From: Nocardia sp. NBC_01327
GTDB taxonomy: Bacteria > Actinomycetota > Actinomycetes > Mycobacteriales > Mycobacteriaceae
Direction: 5' to 3'
DNA length: 64,000 bases
NCBI RefSeq assembly: GCF_035958815.1
Contig: NZ_CP108384.1
Span: forward strand, 228,806-292,805
The notes under the pieces were generated by a model that saw nothing but the letters and a program-made list of their open reading frames with translations, had not been told where the DNA came from and made no database searches. Within the stretch, counting starts at the first letter, position 1. The number at the start of each line of letters is the position of its first letter. Positions 8,712 to 17,629 of this stretch are shown here, in pieces. The position numbers and the translations under genes are program-made.

Positions 8712-10415
8712 ATGAATGACTGGCGCGTGGCCGAATATCTCGTGCGGGGATGCGCCGAACTGGGAGTTCGGCACATTTTCGGTGTGGACGGCGCGAATAT
8801 CGAGGACGTTTACGATGCCGCGGCCTACCACGCCGCAGGCAGCGACACGAGAGTTCACGGCGTGGTGGCCAAACACGAGTTCTCCGCCGCGACAATGGCC
8901 GACGGGTATGCGCGCGCCACCGGCGGTGTGGGCGTAGTGGTCGCGACATCCGGCGGTGGCGCAATGAATCTGGTTGCCGGACTGGCGGAATCGTTCGCAT
9001 CGCAGATACCGGTACTCGCTCTGATTGGGCAGCCTCCTCGAGATCTAGAAGGCAAAGGCGCCTTCCAGGACACCAGCGGCAAGGCAGGCAGCATCGATGC
9101 GGCGGCACTGTTCAGTACGGTGTCACGCTATTGCGCACGCGTGGAGCATGCGACGGACCTGCCACAGCAGTTCGCGACCGCGGTCGAGGCCGCGCTAGGC
9201 GGTGGACCGGCGGTTCTCTTGCTGCCCAAGGATGTACAGCGCTCCCCCATCAAGACACGGACAGTGCGCCGGAACCTGCCGTCGCGCACGATCGGAGACC
9301 CGGCAGACTTGGCCGCCGTCGGCACCGCGCTGAAAACAGCGCGAACCACCGGCAAGACTCTGGTGATCGCGGGTAACCAGGTCGCGCGAGACGATGCGCG
9401 GGAGGCGTTGCGCGACCTGGCGGTCGCCCTGGATGCCGCAGTCGGAGTGACACCGGACGCCAAGGACGTCTACGGCCCGCGAGATCCGGGATACTGCGGA
9501 ATCGCGGGCACAATGGGTCATCCGGAACTGCTCGATGTCGCACGGGCGACCACCCTTTGCCTGCTAGTGGGCACCCGATTACCCGCGACAGCGCAGATTC
9601 CGCTCGGCAATATCCCGCTGGCCGCCATCGGCGGGCAGCCGCCCTACCTGCCCGCCCTCTACGCGCCCAGCTCGAATCTGGCCGTCTCACTACCGGAACT
9701 CACCGCGTTAGTGCGAGAAGGTGGAAGCGATGCAACCTCTTCCGAGAACACTCTCCACGCCGGAATCCCGGTCACTGCGATGCGGTTGCGGCCGCCAGCA
9801 GCGAACGGGCCGGGACTTCACTATCGGGAAGTGATGGAGACCATTTCGGAGCTGTTGCCCGCGAGCTGTGCGGTCTTCGCGGACGCAGGCAATACGGGTG
9901 CGGCGGCTGTCCACCACCTCGAACTACCGGTAAATGGCAGGTTCGGACTGGCGCTGGGCATGGGCGGTATGGGCTACAGCTTCGGCGCCGCGATCGGCTC
10001 GGCGTTCGCCAACCCTCGCCCGACCTACGTCATCGCCGGCGACGGCTCATTCTTGATGCACGGCATGGAAGTACACACCGCGATCGAGCACGCTCTACCG
10101 ATCACCTTCGTGATCCTCAATAACAACGCGCACGCCATGTGCGTGATCCGGGACCGCCTGTACTGCCAAAACCACGACGACCGCAACCGCTTCCACCGCG
10201 CGATGCTCGCCGAAGGAATGGCGGCGATGTTCCCCGGACTGCCCTGCCACGCGGTACGCGATACAGATGAATTGCGCGCCGCACTATCCAGCCCCGTCGA
10301 GAGCGGCCCCCGATTCATCGCGATCGATTGCGATCCCGACGAGATGCCCCCGTTCACACCGTTTCTCGCCGCCCTTGACTTACTGAACCCGTTGCTACAG
10401 TTACCCTTTCACTAA
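8712..10415 (+). CDS. Thiamine-diphosphate enzyme, acetolactate synthase-like
   Basis: 567-aa ThDP enzyme of the AHAS/POX architecture. The PYR domain carries Glu56 in VVAKHEFSAATMADGYARATG (cited as its core AKHEFSA). A central domain follows, then a PP domain with GDGSFLMHG near residue 442 and the metal/ThDP asparagine in NNNAHAM. Known family reactions are decarboxylation of 2-ketoacids and carboligation to acyloins. With a FabH-like protein, an SRPBCC protein and an aminotransferase nearby, a carboligation giving a keto intermediate that is later aminated is plausible but inferred. I preferred the ATG at 8712 to 8685 because it begins the conserved NDWRVAEYLVR helix. Confidence 0.88.
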   Translation: MNDWRVAEYLVRGCAELGVRHIFGVDGANIEDVYDAAAYHAAGSDTRVHGVVAKHEFSAATMADGYARATGGVGVVVATSGGGAMNLVAGLAESFASQIPVLALIGQPPRDLEGKGAFQDTSGKAGSIDAAALFSTVSRYCARVEHATDLPQQFATAVEAALGGGPAVLLLPKDVQRSPIKTRTVRRNLPSRTIGDPADLAAVGTALKTARTTGKTLVIAGNQVARDDAREALRDLAVALDAAVGVTPDAKDVYGPRDPGYCGIAGTMGHPELLDVARATTLCLLVGTRLPATAQIPLGNIPLAAIGGQPPYLPALYAPSSNLAVSLPELTALVREGGSDATSSENTLHAGIPVTAMRLRPPAANGPGLHYREVMETISELLPASCAVFADAGNTGAAAVHHLELPVNGRFGLALGMGGMGYSFGAAIGSAFANPRPTYVIAGDGSFLMHGMEVHTAIEHALPITFVILNNNAHAMCVIRDRLYCQNHDDRNRFHRAMLAEGMAAMFPGLPCHAVRDTDELRAALSSPVESGPRFIAIDCDPDEMPPFTPFLAALDLLNPLLQLPFH

Positions 10416-10518
10416 AAGCTCGGGCGCTGCACACCGTCGACAAGCAATTCTGCATGTAAGCACGTCCAGATCCCGTTGCCGAGAGTGATCATCACCAGCG
10501 GGCACGCGCCCCCCAATG

Positions 10519-10551
10519 AGTCTGCACGCCAATACAATTGGCGTGCAGACT
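10519..10551. terminator. Perfect 15-bp hairpin with a 3-base loop
   Basis: AGTCTGCACGCCAAT and its exact reverse complement are separated by ACA. There is no U-tract, so it may be a factor-assisted terminator for the ThDP operon or a protein site. The rest of the 450-bp gap 10416-10865 has no gene I can support. Confidence 0.6.
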
Positions 10552-10865
10552 GATCACAGCATGGAGACCTGCTGGCGCACTACCTGGTTCCGAAACTCGC
10601 GGAGTCGTTAGTTCGCGACCGGCGGCCGCGGTGAGTATCGAGTGTCATGTAAACGCTTCTTCCAGCAGGGGTTACACCGTGCCTGGTGCCGGTCATGGGC
10701 TGTCGCTGGTTTGCCTGCCGGGAGGCACACGGTGGGTGATCGGATCCGCAAGGGGTCCATCCCCAGCACTGGTAAGTCGACCTCTGCAAGCCATACTGAC
10801 GACCGTTGGCATGATCCATCCTTCGGCCCCGGAGCTGAGCGAAATCTGACATCTGGGGGACCGCT

Positions 10866-12371
10866 ATGGGCGATTCGCTTCGGGTAGACGAGGATCCACT
10901 GCGGGCGTTGACATCCAGGCTCACTGCGATCGCGGCCGAGGCATCGACTGCTGCGCAGCAGCTACAGTCCGCACTCGCCGAGAACGGTCAGCCGTGGGGC
11001 AAAGACAGCATCGGCCAGACTTTTGCAGGCACGTATGTGTCCGCCGAGCAGCAGACCGTGAGCGACTTCCACCAGGTTGCCGCAGGCCTCGGCGACGAGG
11101 GTGGCAATCTACTCGGACTCCTGGACGCCCTGCAGAACCAAGATCAGCTGGGGGGCCGGGTTCTGGCGGCGGTGCAGCCGATCTCCCCGCCGTCGGCCAC
11201 CCTCGCTCCGCCATCAGCGGTCGCTCCCGCCGATACACCATCAAACAATGCCGAGCTCCAGCCTGATTCGCGGGTACCAAGGGCGACGGAACTTACCGCA
11301 CGAGCCGATCCGGGGACGGCGCTCGTCGGCGTTGCGAAATCTCCTACCCCTGTCGTTGTCGTCGGCGACGAGAATCCGGGAGTCGACTCCACGCAGGGAT
11401 CGTCACCGACGAGCGCGGATACGCCTGTGAATTCCATGCTGCCCTCGAATTCCATCCGGGCCGCGGATACGGGACCACCCGGCGGGACAACTGCGGCATC
11501 GGTCGAAAATGCGGCCACGGAAGCGTCGGTGAGCATGCGCGCCGCCACTCCGACGCTAAACGGCGGCGGTCGTGATCTCGGTCGCGAGGCCGGCACACGC
11601 GCGCTATCTGACTCCGGCCCGCTGACCACGCCCTGGACACGGCTGCGTCCGGCGGGGGGCGGAGTATCCGCTCCACAGGAATCCGGTCGCGGTGTCCCGC
11701 CGCGACCGCAAGCCCGGCCGATCGGCCGTAAGCCAGCGAAAAAAGATGTCGCGCAACCAGATCGGGGTCCTCGGGACACTCTGTCGATGCAACTGGCCCG
11801 GGAGTTGGCGCGAAAATACGGGCTCGAGGTGCTCGGGTTCAGTAGCCCGGGACTAGACGAGCAGGCAGTGGCCGAGTTCGCTGCGGCGATCGATGACATG
11901 CTCACCCGGCATCCGGTCCTCATTCTGACCTCAATAGCCATCTCTGAACTACCCGAGGATGAGCTGGCCCGCAGTTTCACCGAGGAGTCCGGTGACGGCA
12001 TATCGGGAATGCACGTGGTATTGAGCCTGGCCACCGCCCGTGATCGTAGTCTCGCCGCTGAATGGATCGCGACGGAACGGCAAGCCGGGAAATGGCCCGT
12101 CGCGATCGAACTACCGCCTGTCTACGCGCTGGTAGTACATGAACTCGGATATGCCATGGATGCCGTCGGTGGCCATCGGGCCCGTGCGACCGTGCAGGAG
12201 ATGCCGATCTCCGAGCGCTCGGGGAGATCCGGCAACCCCGCTGCGGCCGTGGCCGCTGCTTTCGCCGAGGTCGAGTTGATGGGAGACGCAGCCAAACCGC
12301 AGTCGAAAGCCCTGCATCGGGTGCTGCTAGAGGCTGCAGACAGCGCTCACTCGTCGAATGAATCCCACTAA
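10866..12371 (+). CDS. WXG100-like secreted protein with degenerate metalloprotease-type C-terminus
   Basis: 501 aa. Residues 1-95 form a WXG100-like helical hairpin (DEDPLRALTSRLTAIAAEA, then NGQPWGKDSIG as the turn, then QQTVSDFHQVAAGLGDEG). Residues about 100-300 are a Pro/Ser/Thr/Gly-rich linker. The C-terminal ~200 residues contain VVHELGYAMDAVGGHRARA: His425-Glu426 followed by Tyr429, where zinc proteases have HExxH. Such N-termini mark ESX/type VII substrates. The domain could be an inactivated or altered peptidase. GGGGGA lies upstream of the ATG. It is followed within 40 bases by the CpnT-like gene. Confidence 0.75.
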   Translation: MGDSLRVDEDPLRALTSRLTAIAAEASTAAQQLQSALAENGQPWGKDSIGQTFAGTYVSAEQQTVSDFHQVAAGLGDEGGNLLGLLDALQNQDQLGGRVLAAVQPISPPSATLAPPSAVAPADTPSNNAELQPDSRVPRATELTARADPGTALVGVAKSPTPVVVVGDENPGVDSTQGSSPTSADTPVNSMLPSNSIRAADTGPPGGTTAASVENAATEASVSMRAATPTLNGGGRDLGREAGTRALSDSGPLTTPWTRLRPAGGGVSAPQESGRGVPPRPQARPIGRKPAKKDVAQPDRGPRDTLSMQLARELARKYGLEVLGFSSPGLDEQAVAEFAAAIDDMLTRHPVLILTSIAISELPEDELARSFTEESGDGISGMHVVLSLATARDRSLAAEWIATERQAGKWPVAIELPPVYALVVHELGYAMDAVGGHRARATVQEMPISERSGRSGNPAAAVAAAFAEVELMGDAAKPQSKALHRVLLEAADSAHSSNESH

Positions 12372-12408
12372 TGGTGCAGTTATCGTCGATCGGCACTAGG
12401 TGGTGCCG

Positions 12409-15400
12409 ATGACACTGCGGATTCCTCCGGAGGTGCCAAGCTCATTGGTCAGCCTGGTGGCGGGGCCTTTCCCGGTCGGCGACGAAGATGCGCTGCGGCG
12501 GCGCGCGACGGCGCTGCGCGAAGTTGCGAAGGTGTGCTCGGAGCTGGCTGATCAGCATGTCGTGGCGGTCTCGGAACTCGCCGACGTGGCGACAGGCAAC
12601 ACCGCCGCAGCGCTGACGGAACTGGGCAAGACCAACACAGCGAATCTGCACAGCTTGACCGACCAGTGCACGAGCCTCGCGAAACAGTGCGACGATGCCG
12701 CGAACTCGATCGAATACGCCAAGCAGGTGATCATCGTCACCCTGGTTATCCTCGCCGCCCAACTCGTCTGGGACGCCCTGACCTTCTTCGCCGGGGGTGC
12801 CGCCGACGCACCGGTGGAACGGTTGGCCGCAGAGGCGGAGATCCGAGCGGCCGCCGACGCGGCGGCCACCGCGGTCGCCGAGGACGCCGCAGCCGCGGTC
12901 GCGGAGCGGGCGGCCATCCGCACTATTGCGAAAACCGTTGTCTCGGGAGCAGTCTGGGGTGGCGCGCCGGTTCTCGTGGCCGATCTGTGGATGGATGCCG
13001 ATCATCACGGCAACGGGATCAACTGGACCGATGTCGGCGAGGCAGCCCTCGCCGGGGCCGGAGGCGGCGTCGCCGGCAGCCTCGTTGGCGCCAAACTCGG
13101 GCAGGGATTCGGCCACATCCTCGGCGATCGTAGATCCCTGCCCGGCCAATACTTCCAACATCTCGGGGCAGGCATGGCCGGTGCGCTCGGAGGCGGCGCG
13201 GCTGGCGGCCTCGTTGGCGGCGCGATCACAATAATCGCCGGCAACGCGATCGCCGCAGCGCACGGCCAGTCGGTGAATCTGTTCCACGGCCTGGGCCTCG
13301 ACACCCTCATGCAGGGGGTCGAGGCCGGTATTGGAGGCGGATTGCTGGGTGGCGCCTCCGAGGCGCTGCGCACAGGCCGGGAACCCCACAATGGCGCCCA
13401 GTCGACGCCCGAGCCATCCGGCGAACCGCCCGGGTCGTCGGTGGTTCGGAACGGGGATGTTCATGTGCCGGACGACCGCACCCGAAACGGTGTAGAGCCG
13501 GCATCAGACTCCGGCAGGCCGGAGCAGTCGCTGGGCAAGGTCGACGACCCGGTGCCGCAGCCGCCGCCTGATACGACACCGCGGCATCAGGCGGCGGTAC
13601 CCGATATACGGCCGGTCCGCGTCGACGAGGCAGCGCGGACCAGTCACACGGTCGTGGGTAGGAGCGCCCCGGACGCCGAGCGCCCGCCGGCGCAAGTCCA
13701 AGCTCGCGTTGTCGAACCAGTCCGGTCCGAAGTACCCCGGCGTCCGGTCGAACAGGTGCAGCGGCCGGCCAAAACGGCCGAGATCGGTAGCTGGTCGCCT
13801 CGCACAGCACCGACTCCGGAGTCGGCGGCCCAGCGCGAGGGCCAACTGCCGAAGGCCGCGTACCAGAAGCCGGATCAGAATCCGGTGGAGTCTCCTGGAT
13901 ACCAGGTATCCGTTGATGCCACTCGGGACCGGCCTGCTCCGGGTGTCGCGGAGCACTTGCCGCTCCCAGCCACCAAGACTGCTCCCGTCCAAGTCACTGC
14001 TGAACCGCAGCCCGCGTCGCGTCACCCCGAGCAGGCGTCGGCGGTGGAGAAGCCGCCGGCCGAAATCGAGAAGCCGCCGGCCATCACCGAGGAGGCCGCA
14101 CCGTCCGCCGGTAACGAATGGAAATCTGTCGTCGCCCCGGCGCAACTGGTCAGGCACATCGAGCACGGCGGTGAGCACGGCCGTAGCCAGGACGTCGCCC
14201 AAGGCCGTCGGGGCCTTCGCCAGGTGTCGCCGGTCGGCGACCTCCGGCGCCCGGGCGGCGCGAACCGGCCGGGCGAGGTCGCTCCGAAGGGACGCGAAGG
14301 AGCATTGTTCCAGCGAGGTCGGGGCGAGCACGGCCCGGGTCACGCACCCGAAATGGTCGCCCCGCGGGCGCCGGATCACCACCGGCCGGTGGCCGCCGAC
14401 GCCAGCCCCTGGACGCCTGGACAGCCTCCTGCGGGCGGGCGCCCTGCCGGGGGCGGCGGCGATGACTTTCGTGGCGGTGGCGGTGGCGGTTTCGATCGGC
14501 CGAGCGCGGCGGGCGACCAGGGCGGCGAGGTCGAGATCCGGTTCGGGAACGCGTCGGTCCGCATTCCCCGTGGCGGTGAGGTTCGCCTGGGACGTGCCGA
14601 TTCACCTCTGTCCGAACACTTCTCGTCGTATCCGACCGTGTCTCGTGGTCACGCGACCCTCGGCGTGGATGAGAGCGGGCGAGTGTGGGTCCGGGACGAA
14701 GGATCGTCGAACGGCACGTTCATCAACGGCAGGCGACTCGGCCATGGCGAAGAATCGACGCTGCACCAGAGCGACCGGGTGCGGCTCGGCAGTGACTACG
14801 AGACGAACGTCGAGATCACACACCCTGATCTCCCGGATGGGCCGGTCACCTCCCCTGAGGCGCAGCCGGTCGTACTTCGCCTGTCCGGTCCGGATGGTTC
14901 GCTGCCGCTTCGGCTGGCGCCCGGTGAGGAGATCAGAGTCGGACGGGACGACCTGGGTGGGTTGACGTCCGATCCAGGTCTGGTCCAGCAGATTTCGCGC
15001 AACCATGCCACGATCGGCATGGACCGTCAGCGGCGGATCTGGATTCGGGACGATGCCTCCACCAACGGGGCCTGGGTCAGCGATCGAAGGATCGAGCCGG
15101 GAGAGAAGGTGTTCCTCGATAATGGCGATCGAGTGAAGTTCGGGCAGGGGCTGGAAGCCGGGGTACGACTGGAACCTGAGCGCCCGACACCTTCAGACCC
15201 GGTTGCGGAGCCCGACCGGGGCGGGCATCCCGCGGTCGTTGGTCCGGCAGTGGACGAAATCCCTGCGCCGCCACTGCATCCGGACGTCGCAGCACGTGCG
15301 GTCGCCGACTTCCCATCGGTATTCGACCAGCCCCGAACGCTCGACAACTTGCATGAGAATCTACGGCCAGATACCAGCTTCGACAATCTGATGGCGGTTC

Positions 15401-16206
15401 GCGAACATTCCTATCGCAGCAATGGAGTGGAACCGCCGGCGCTGTCCAGGGAGAATCTGGATTCTTTCCTCGCCGATATCTGGAACCGGCGCAGTGATCC
15501 GAAGCTCAAGATCTATGACGCATACAGCGGTACCGTGCGAGGATCGGTACCGGACCCGACGGGATATATCAAGGATCTGGTAGACATGATTCCAGAACGC
15601 GCTGACGGATATCCGCGCGGAGCGCTTGCACAGCACAGCTCGGGGTACATACTGCTTACGCCCGATAACTATCTGACTATCGATCCGGATGATTTAAAAT
15701 TCGTTCGCTATTCCCGAGAAGGCGATAGTCAGATCGACATCCGATATCGCGTCTACGTAAACGCACACCAAATGGCGGCTCCGGATTTGATGAAGGGCAT
15801 CGTTCATCAAATCGTGCAGGATTCTGACCGATTTCCCGGCGTCAGCTTGGCCAAGATTTCTGGTCCGACCAGCATGCGAGCGGACGGCGTGGTCATCTAT
15901 GTGAGCGACATCGAATCGGCGGGACGTGTAGTCGATTGGCTGAAAGATTACCAGCAACGAAATCCCGACTCGTTCGAATGGCCGGTCCCTGCAATGACCA
16001 ATCAGGCTGCACCGGGTATTTCTGTCGGAGCCGAACCCGAAGAGAGCATGGGGCGAGTGAGCTTCGGATCGGTCCGATCGGGCATAATCTCCGAACAACT
16101 CCACTCGGCTCAGAGTTTCGCCGAATTCCAAGACGCAGTACTTCGTGGATTCGATCGAAACGGCATCGATTCTTTGCGGCCCCATCGCAATACGGAACGA
16201 CTATGA
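12409..16206 (+). CDS. CpnT-like N-terminus, two FHA domains and HopA1-like effector domain
   Basis: 1265-aa modular protein. Residues 1-100 match the CpnT/WXG-like opening (GPFPVGDEDALRRRATALRE). A hydrophobic segment is near 105-130 and Gly/Ala-rich membrane-active-looking sequence near 214-284. A long Pro-rich linker extends to about 700. FHA1 (~707-805) has RLGRADS, TVSRGHATL and SSNGTFING. FHA2 (~820-920) has RVGRDD, QISRNHATIGM and STNGAWV, so both phosphothreonine-binding cores look intact. The C-terminus (~950-1200) resembles T3SS HopA1-family domains (RYRVYVNAHQMAAPDLMKGI, then DRFPGVSLAKISGPTS). I chose ATG 12409 with AGGTGG upstream over GTG 12400. G/C falls toward the 3' end, suggesting a swapped effector tip. 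Confidence 0.8.
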   Translation: MTLRIPPEVPSSLVSLVAGPFPVGDEDALRRRATALREVAKVCSELADQHVVAVSELADVATGNTAAALTELGKTNTANLHSLTDQCTSLAKQCDDAANSIEYAKQVIIVTLVILAAQLVWDALTFFAGGAADAPVERLAAEAEIRAAADAAATAVAEDAAAAVAERAAIRTIAKTVVSGAVWGGAPVLVADLWMDADHHGNGINWTDVGEAALAGAGGGVAGSLVGAKLGQGFGHILGDRRSLPGQYFQHLGAGMAGALGGGAAGGLVGGAITIIAGNAIAAAHGQSVNLFHGLGLDTLMQGVEAGIGGGLLGGASEALRTGREPHNGAQSTPEPSGEPPGSSVVRNGDVHVPDDRTRNGVEPASDSGRPEQSLGKVDDPVPQPPPDTTPRHQAAVPDIRPVRVDEAARTSHTVVGRSAPDAERPPAQVQARVVEPVRSEVPRRPVEQVQRPAKTAEIGSWSPRTAPTPESAAQREGQLPKAAYQKPDQNPVESPGYQVSVDATRDRPAPGVAEHLPLPATKTAPVQVTAEPQPASRHPEQASAVEKPPAEIEKPPAITEEAAPSAGNEWKSVVAPAQLVRHIEHGGEHGRSQDVAQGRRGLRQVSPVGDLRRPGGANRPGEVAPKGREGALFQRGRGEHGPGHAPEMVAPRAPDHHRPVAADASPWTPGQPPAGGRPAGGGGDDFRGGGGGGFDRPSAAGDQGGEVEIRFGNASVRIPRGGEVRLGRADSPLSEHFSSYPTVSRGHATLGVDESGRVWVRDEGSSNGTFINGRRLGHGEESTLHQSDRVRLGSDYETNVEITHPDLPDGPVTSPEAQPVVLRLSGPDGSLPLRLAPGEEIRVGRDDLGGLTSDPGLVQQISRNHATIGMDRQRRIWIRDDASTNGAWVSDRRIEPGEKVFLDNGDRVKFGQGLEAGVRLEPERPTPSDPVAEPDRGGHPAVVGPAVDEIPAPPLHPDVAARAVADFPSVFDQPRTLDNLHENLRPDTSFDNLMAVREHSYRSNGVEPPALSRENLDSFLADIWNRRSDPKLKIYDAYSGTVRGSVPDPTGYIKDLVDMIPERADGYPRGALAQHSSGYILLTPDNYLTIDPDDLKFVRYSREGDSQIDIRYRVYVNAHQMAAPDLMKGIVHQIVQDSDRFPGVSLAKISGPTSMRADGVVIYVSDIESAGRVVDWLKDYQQRNPDSFEWPVPAMTNQAAPGISVGAEPEESMGRVSFGSVRSGIISEQLHSAQSFAEFQDAVLRGFDRNGIDSLRPHRNTERL

Positions 16207-16234
16207 GCGAAATTATAAAGAAAGGGAAGAAATT

Positions 16235-16489
16235 GTGGACTATTTCCAGGAGGATCGCGACTTGGCAATTGATTTTCTCTCTGGACATATCACGCCGGAA
16301 CGAGATCCCATCATCTTCCGGGATGATGTGCTCATACTCGCCATCTTCCGGATGGACAACCGGGACCCAGCTTGGCTGTTCGCACAGATTGCGAATCCGA
16401 GGTGGCCGCGAGAGCTACGTGAACAGCTGGCCGTGATGATGCCGTCGCATCGTGGCGAAGCACTGGCACTGTTGACCGACGACGACTGA
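16235..16489 (+). CDS. Small acidic protein, candidate immunity protein
   Basis: 84-aa protein (VDYFQEDRDLAIDFLSGHIT... ending ALLTDDD) directly after the HopA1-domain gene. The GTG at 16235 has AAAGGGAAG five bases upstream. The frame is open back to a GTG at 16145 inside the effector gene, a possible alternative start. I do not recognise a named family. Position, size, acidity and lower G/C match the usual arrangement of an immunity gene behind a polymorphic effector tip; this role is inference. Confidence 0.6.
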   Translation: MDYFQEDRDLAIDFLSGHITPERDPIIFRDDVLILAIFRMDNRDPAWLFAQIANPRWPRELREQLAVMMPSHRGEALALLTDDD

Positions 16490-16575
16490 CCAGAGAGCTC
16501 GTTCCGGGACGTGGCGCCGTAGCTGCTGAGGACGTAGCCATCCAGCCTTCCGAGTCACCAGTCAGACCCCGACAC

Positions 16576-16595
16576 GGTCGGCTTCTAATGCGCAC
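16576..16595 (+). repeat. Isolated copy of the origin iteron
   Basis: GGTCGGCTTCTAATGCGCAC matches the iterons at 62109 and 62269 (in the replication origin) except at one or two positions. It lies 44-46 kb from that array, upstream of a toxin-antitoxin pair. Confidence 0.75.
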
Positions 16596-16656
16596 AGCAC
16601 GCCCATGTCTCCTACCGGCACCGCGATTTGTCGACGCCAGCGGTTATCGTGTCTGT

Positions 16657-16989
16657 ATGGCCGCCCCACATCACGATCCCGCGCACCAACTGGTGCCTGC
16701 GGCAGAGCCGGAAGCGTTGCGCGCCGCCCTGCCGCCGCCGCTGCGCGAGGAGTTCGACAGTGAGTGGGAGTCGGTGCTGGAGGACGCGAAGAAGTCCCAC
16801 ACCCTCGTCGATATCCACGCACTGCTGAACAAGTGGCAGCACACTGCGGCGATGGAGTTCCGGGATCCGGGCTCATATCAGCGGATGCTGGACAAGGCCG
16901 CACGAATCCTCGAGCAGGGCGGAAACCCCCACGGGGGCACCCTCGAGGACATGCTCGCCCACATCGAACGCCGGCGCCGAGCCCTCTGA
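16657..16989 (+). CDS. DUF6247-like antitoxin
   Basis: 110-aa protein starting MAAPHHDPAHQL. It has a Pro/Ala N-terminus and a helical C-terminus (EFDSEWESVLEDAKKSHTL, then LNKWQHTAAMEFRD). It resembles actinobacterial DUF6247 proteins that pair with RelE-like toxins. An upstream in-frame ATG at 16588 exists, but the family-like sequence begins at 16657. The next gene starts four bases after its stop, which supports a toxin-antitoxin operon. An origin-type iteron lies 61 bases upstream. Confidence 0.65.
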   Translation: MAAPHHDPAHQLVPAAEPEALRAALPPPLREEFDSEWESVLEDAKKSHTLVDIHALLNKWQHTAAMEFRDPGSYQRMLDKAARILEQGGNPHGGTLEDMLAHIERRRRAL

Positions 16990-16993
16990 CCCC

Positions 16994-17242
16994 TTGTATC
17001 GCATAGTCCCGGACCCGGAAACCTTCGACCAGGTCGCGGCCCTCCCCACCGATGCCCTCGATGGCTATCTCGAGGTTCTCACCACCCTGCAGGTCATACC
17101 GTGGAACGGCCGACCGCAGCACAAGGACAACCCGGACGGCGCCGTCCGTCATTGGTTATTCGCCGGGTCGGGCCAGGTCTTGTATTTGATCGACGAACCG
17201 CGCCGTGAGGTGCACATACTGCTTGTTCAGTGGCTCGGCTGA
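16994..17242 (+). CDS. RelE/ParE-like toxin candidate
   Basis: 82-aa protein with a RelE/ParE-like layout: an N-terminal helix pair (ETFDQVAALPTDALDGYLEV), then VIPWNGRPQHKDNPDGAVRH, LYLIDEPRREVHILLVQWLG at the end. The terminal strand with VHILLVQW is typical of the fold. The start is TTG at 16994, four bases after the antitoxin. By family it would cut mRNA at the ribosome or poison gyrase; which one cannot be told here. Confidence 0.65.
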   Translation: MYRIVPDPETFDQVAALPTDALDGYLEVLTTLQVIPWNGRPQHKDNPDGAVRHWLFAGSGQVLYLIDEPRREVHILLVQWLG

Positions 17243-17629
17243 TAGACCCCCATGCTGGAGCCGTGTTCGATGCGGCCCCGCATCAGGGCGGCGCCGCAGA
17301 TCGGCGAAAAGGCGAGAAGATCGTCTCGTCAATGCCTCGTAGCGCATGTGCGGGTCCCGATCTACGTCAGGTGGCGGACAATTTCGAGACCCAGGACATC
17401 ACTCTGGCGCAGTTCATTCGGAACGAACGCGCCTAGCTTCAGTCTCGGTCGGCGGTGGACCCGATGGGTGGCCCGTCGCGACCGACCTCTCTGCGGCCTC
17501 GAAAGCCGCAGCGTAGGGACCTGATTCGGCATAGCCGGACGTGTTCCCATCGTTGGCGATATGAGAAGTCGTGGTCGAGCAATAATTGACCGTGACCACG
17601 ATACCGAGTGCTGACGGCAGGTAGTTGAC
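17243..17629. other. 387-bp gap with a possible short remnant
   Basis: No full gene is visible. A short plus-strand reading ending at 17436 (DLRQVADNFETQDITLAQF) resembles the opening of WXG-like secreted proteins, but it has no credible start. The rest shows nothing I can support. Confidence 0.35.

Noticed and set aside
10538..10849. 103-codon plus frame before the WXG-like gene
   Set aside because: It starts inside the hairpin, has no ribosome site and no protein-like composition.
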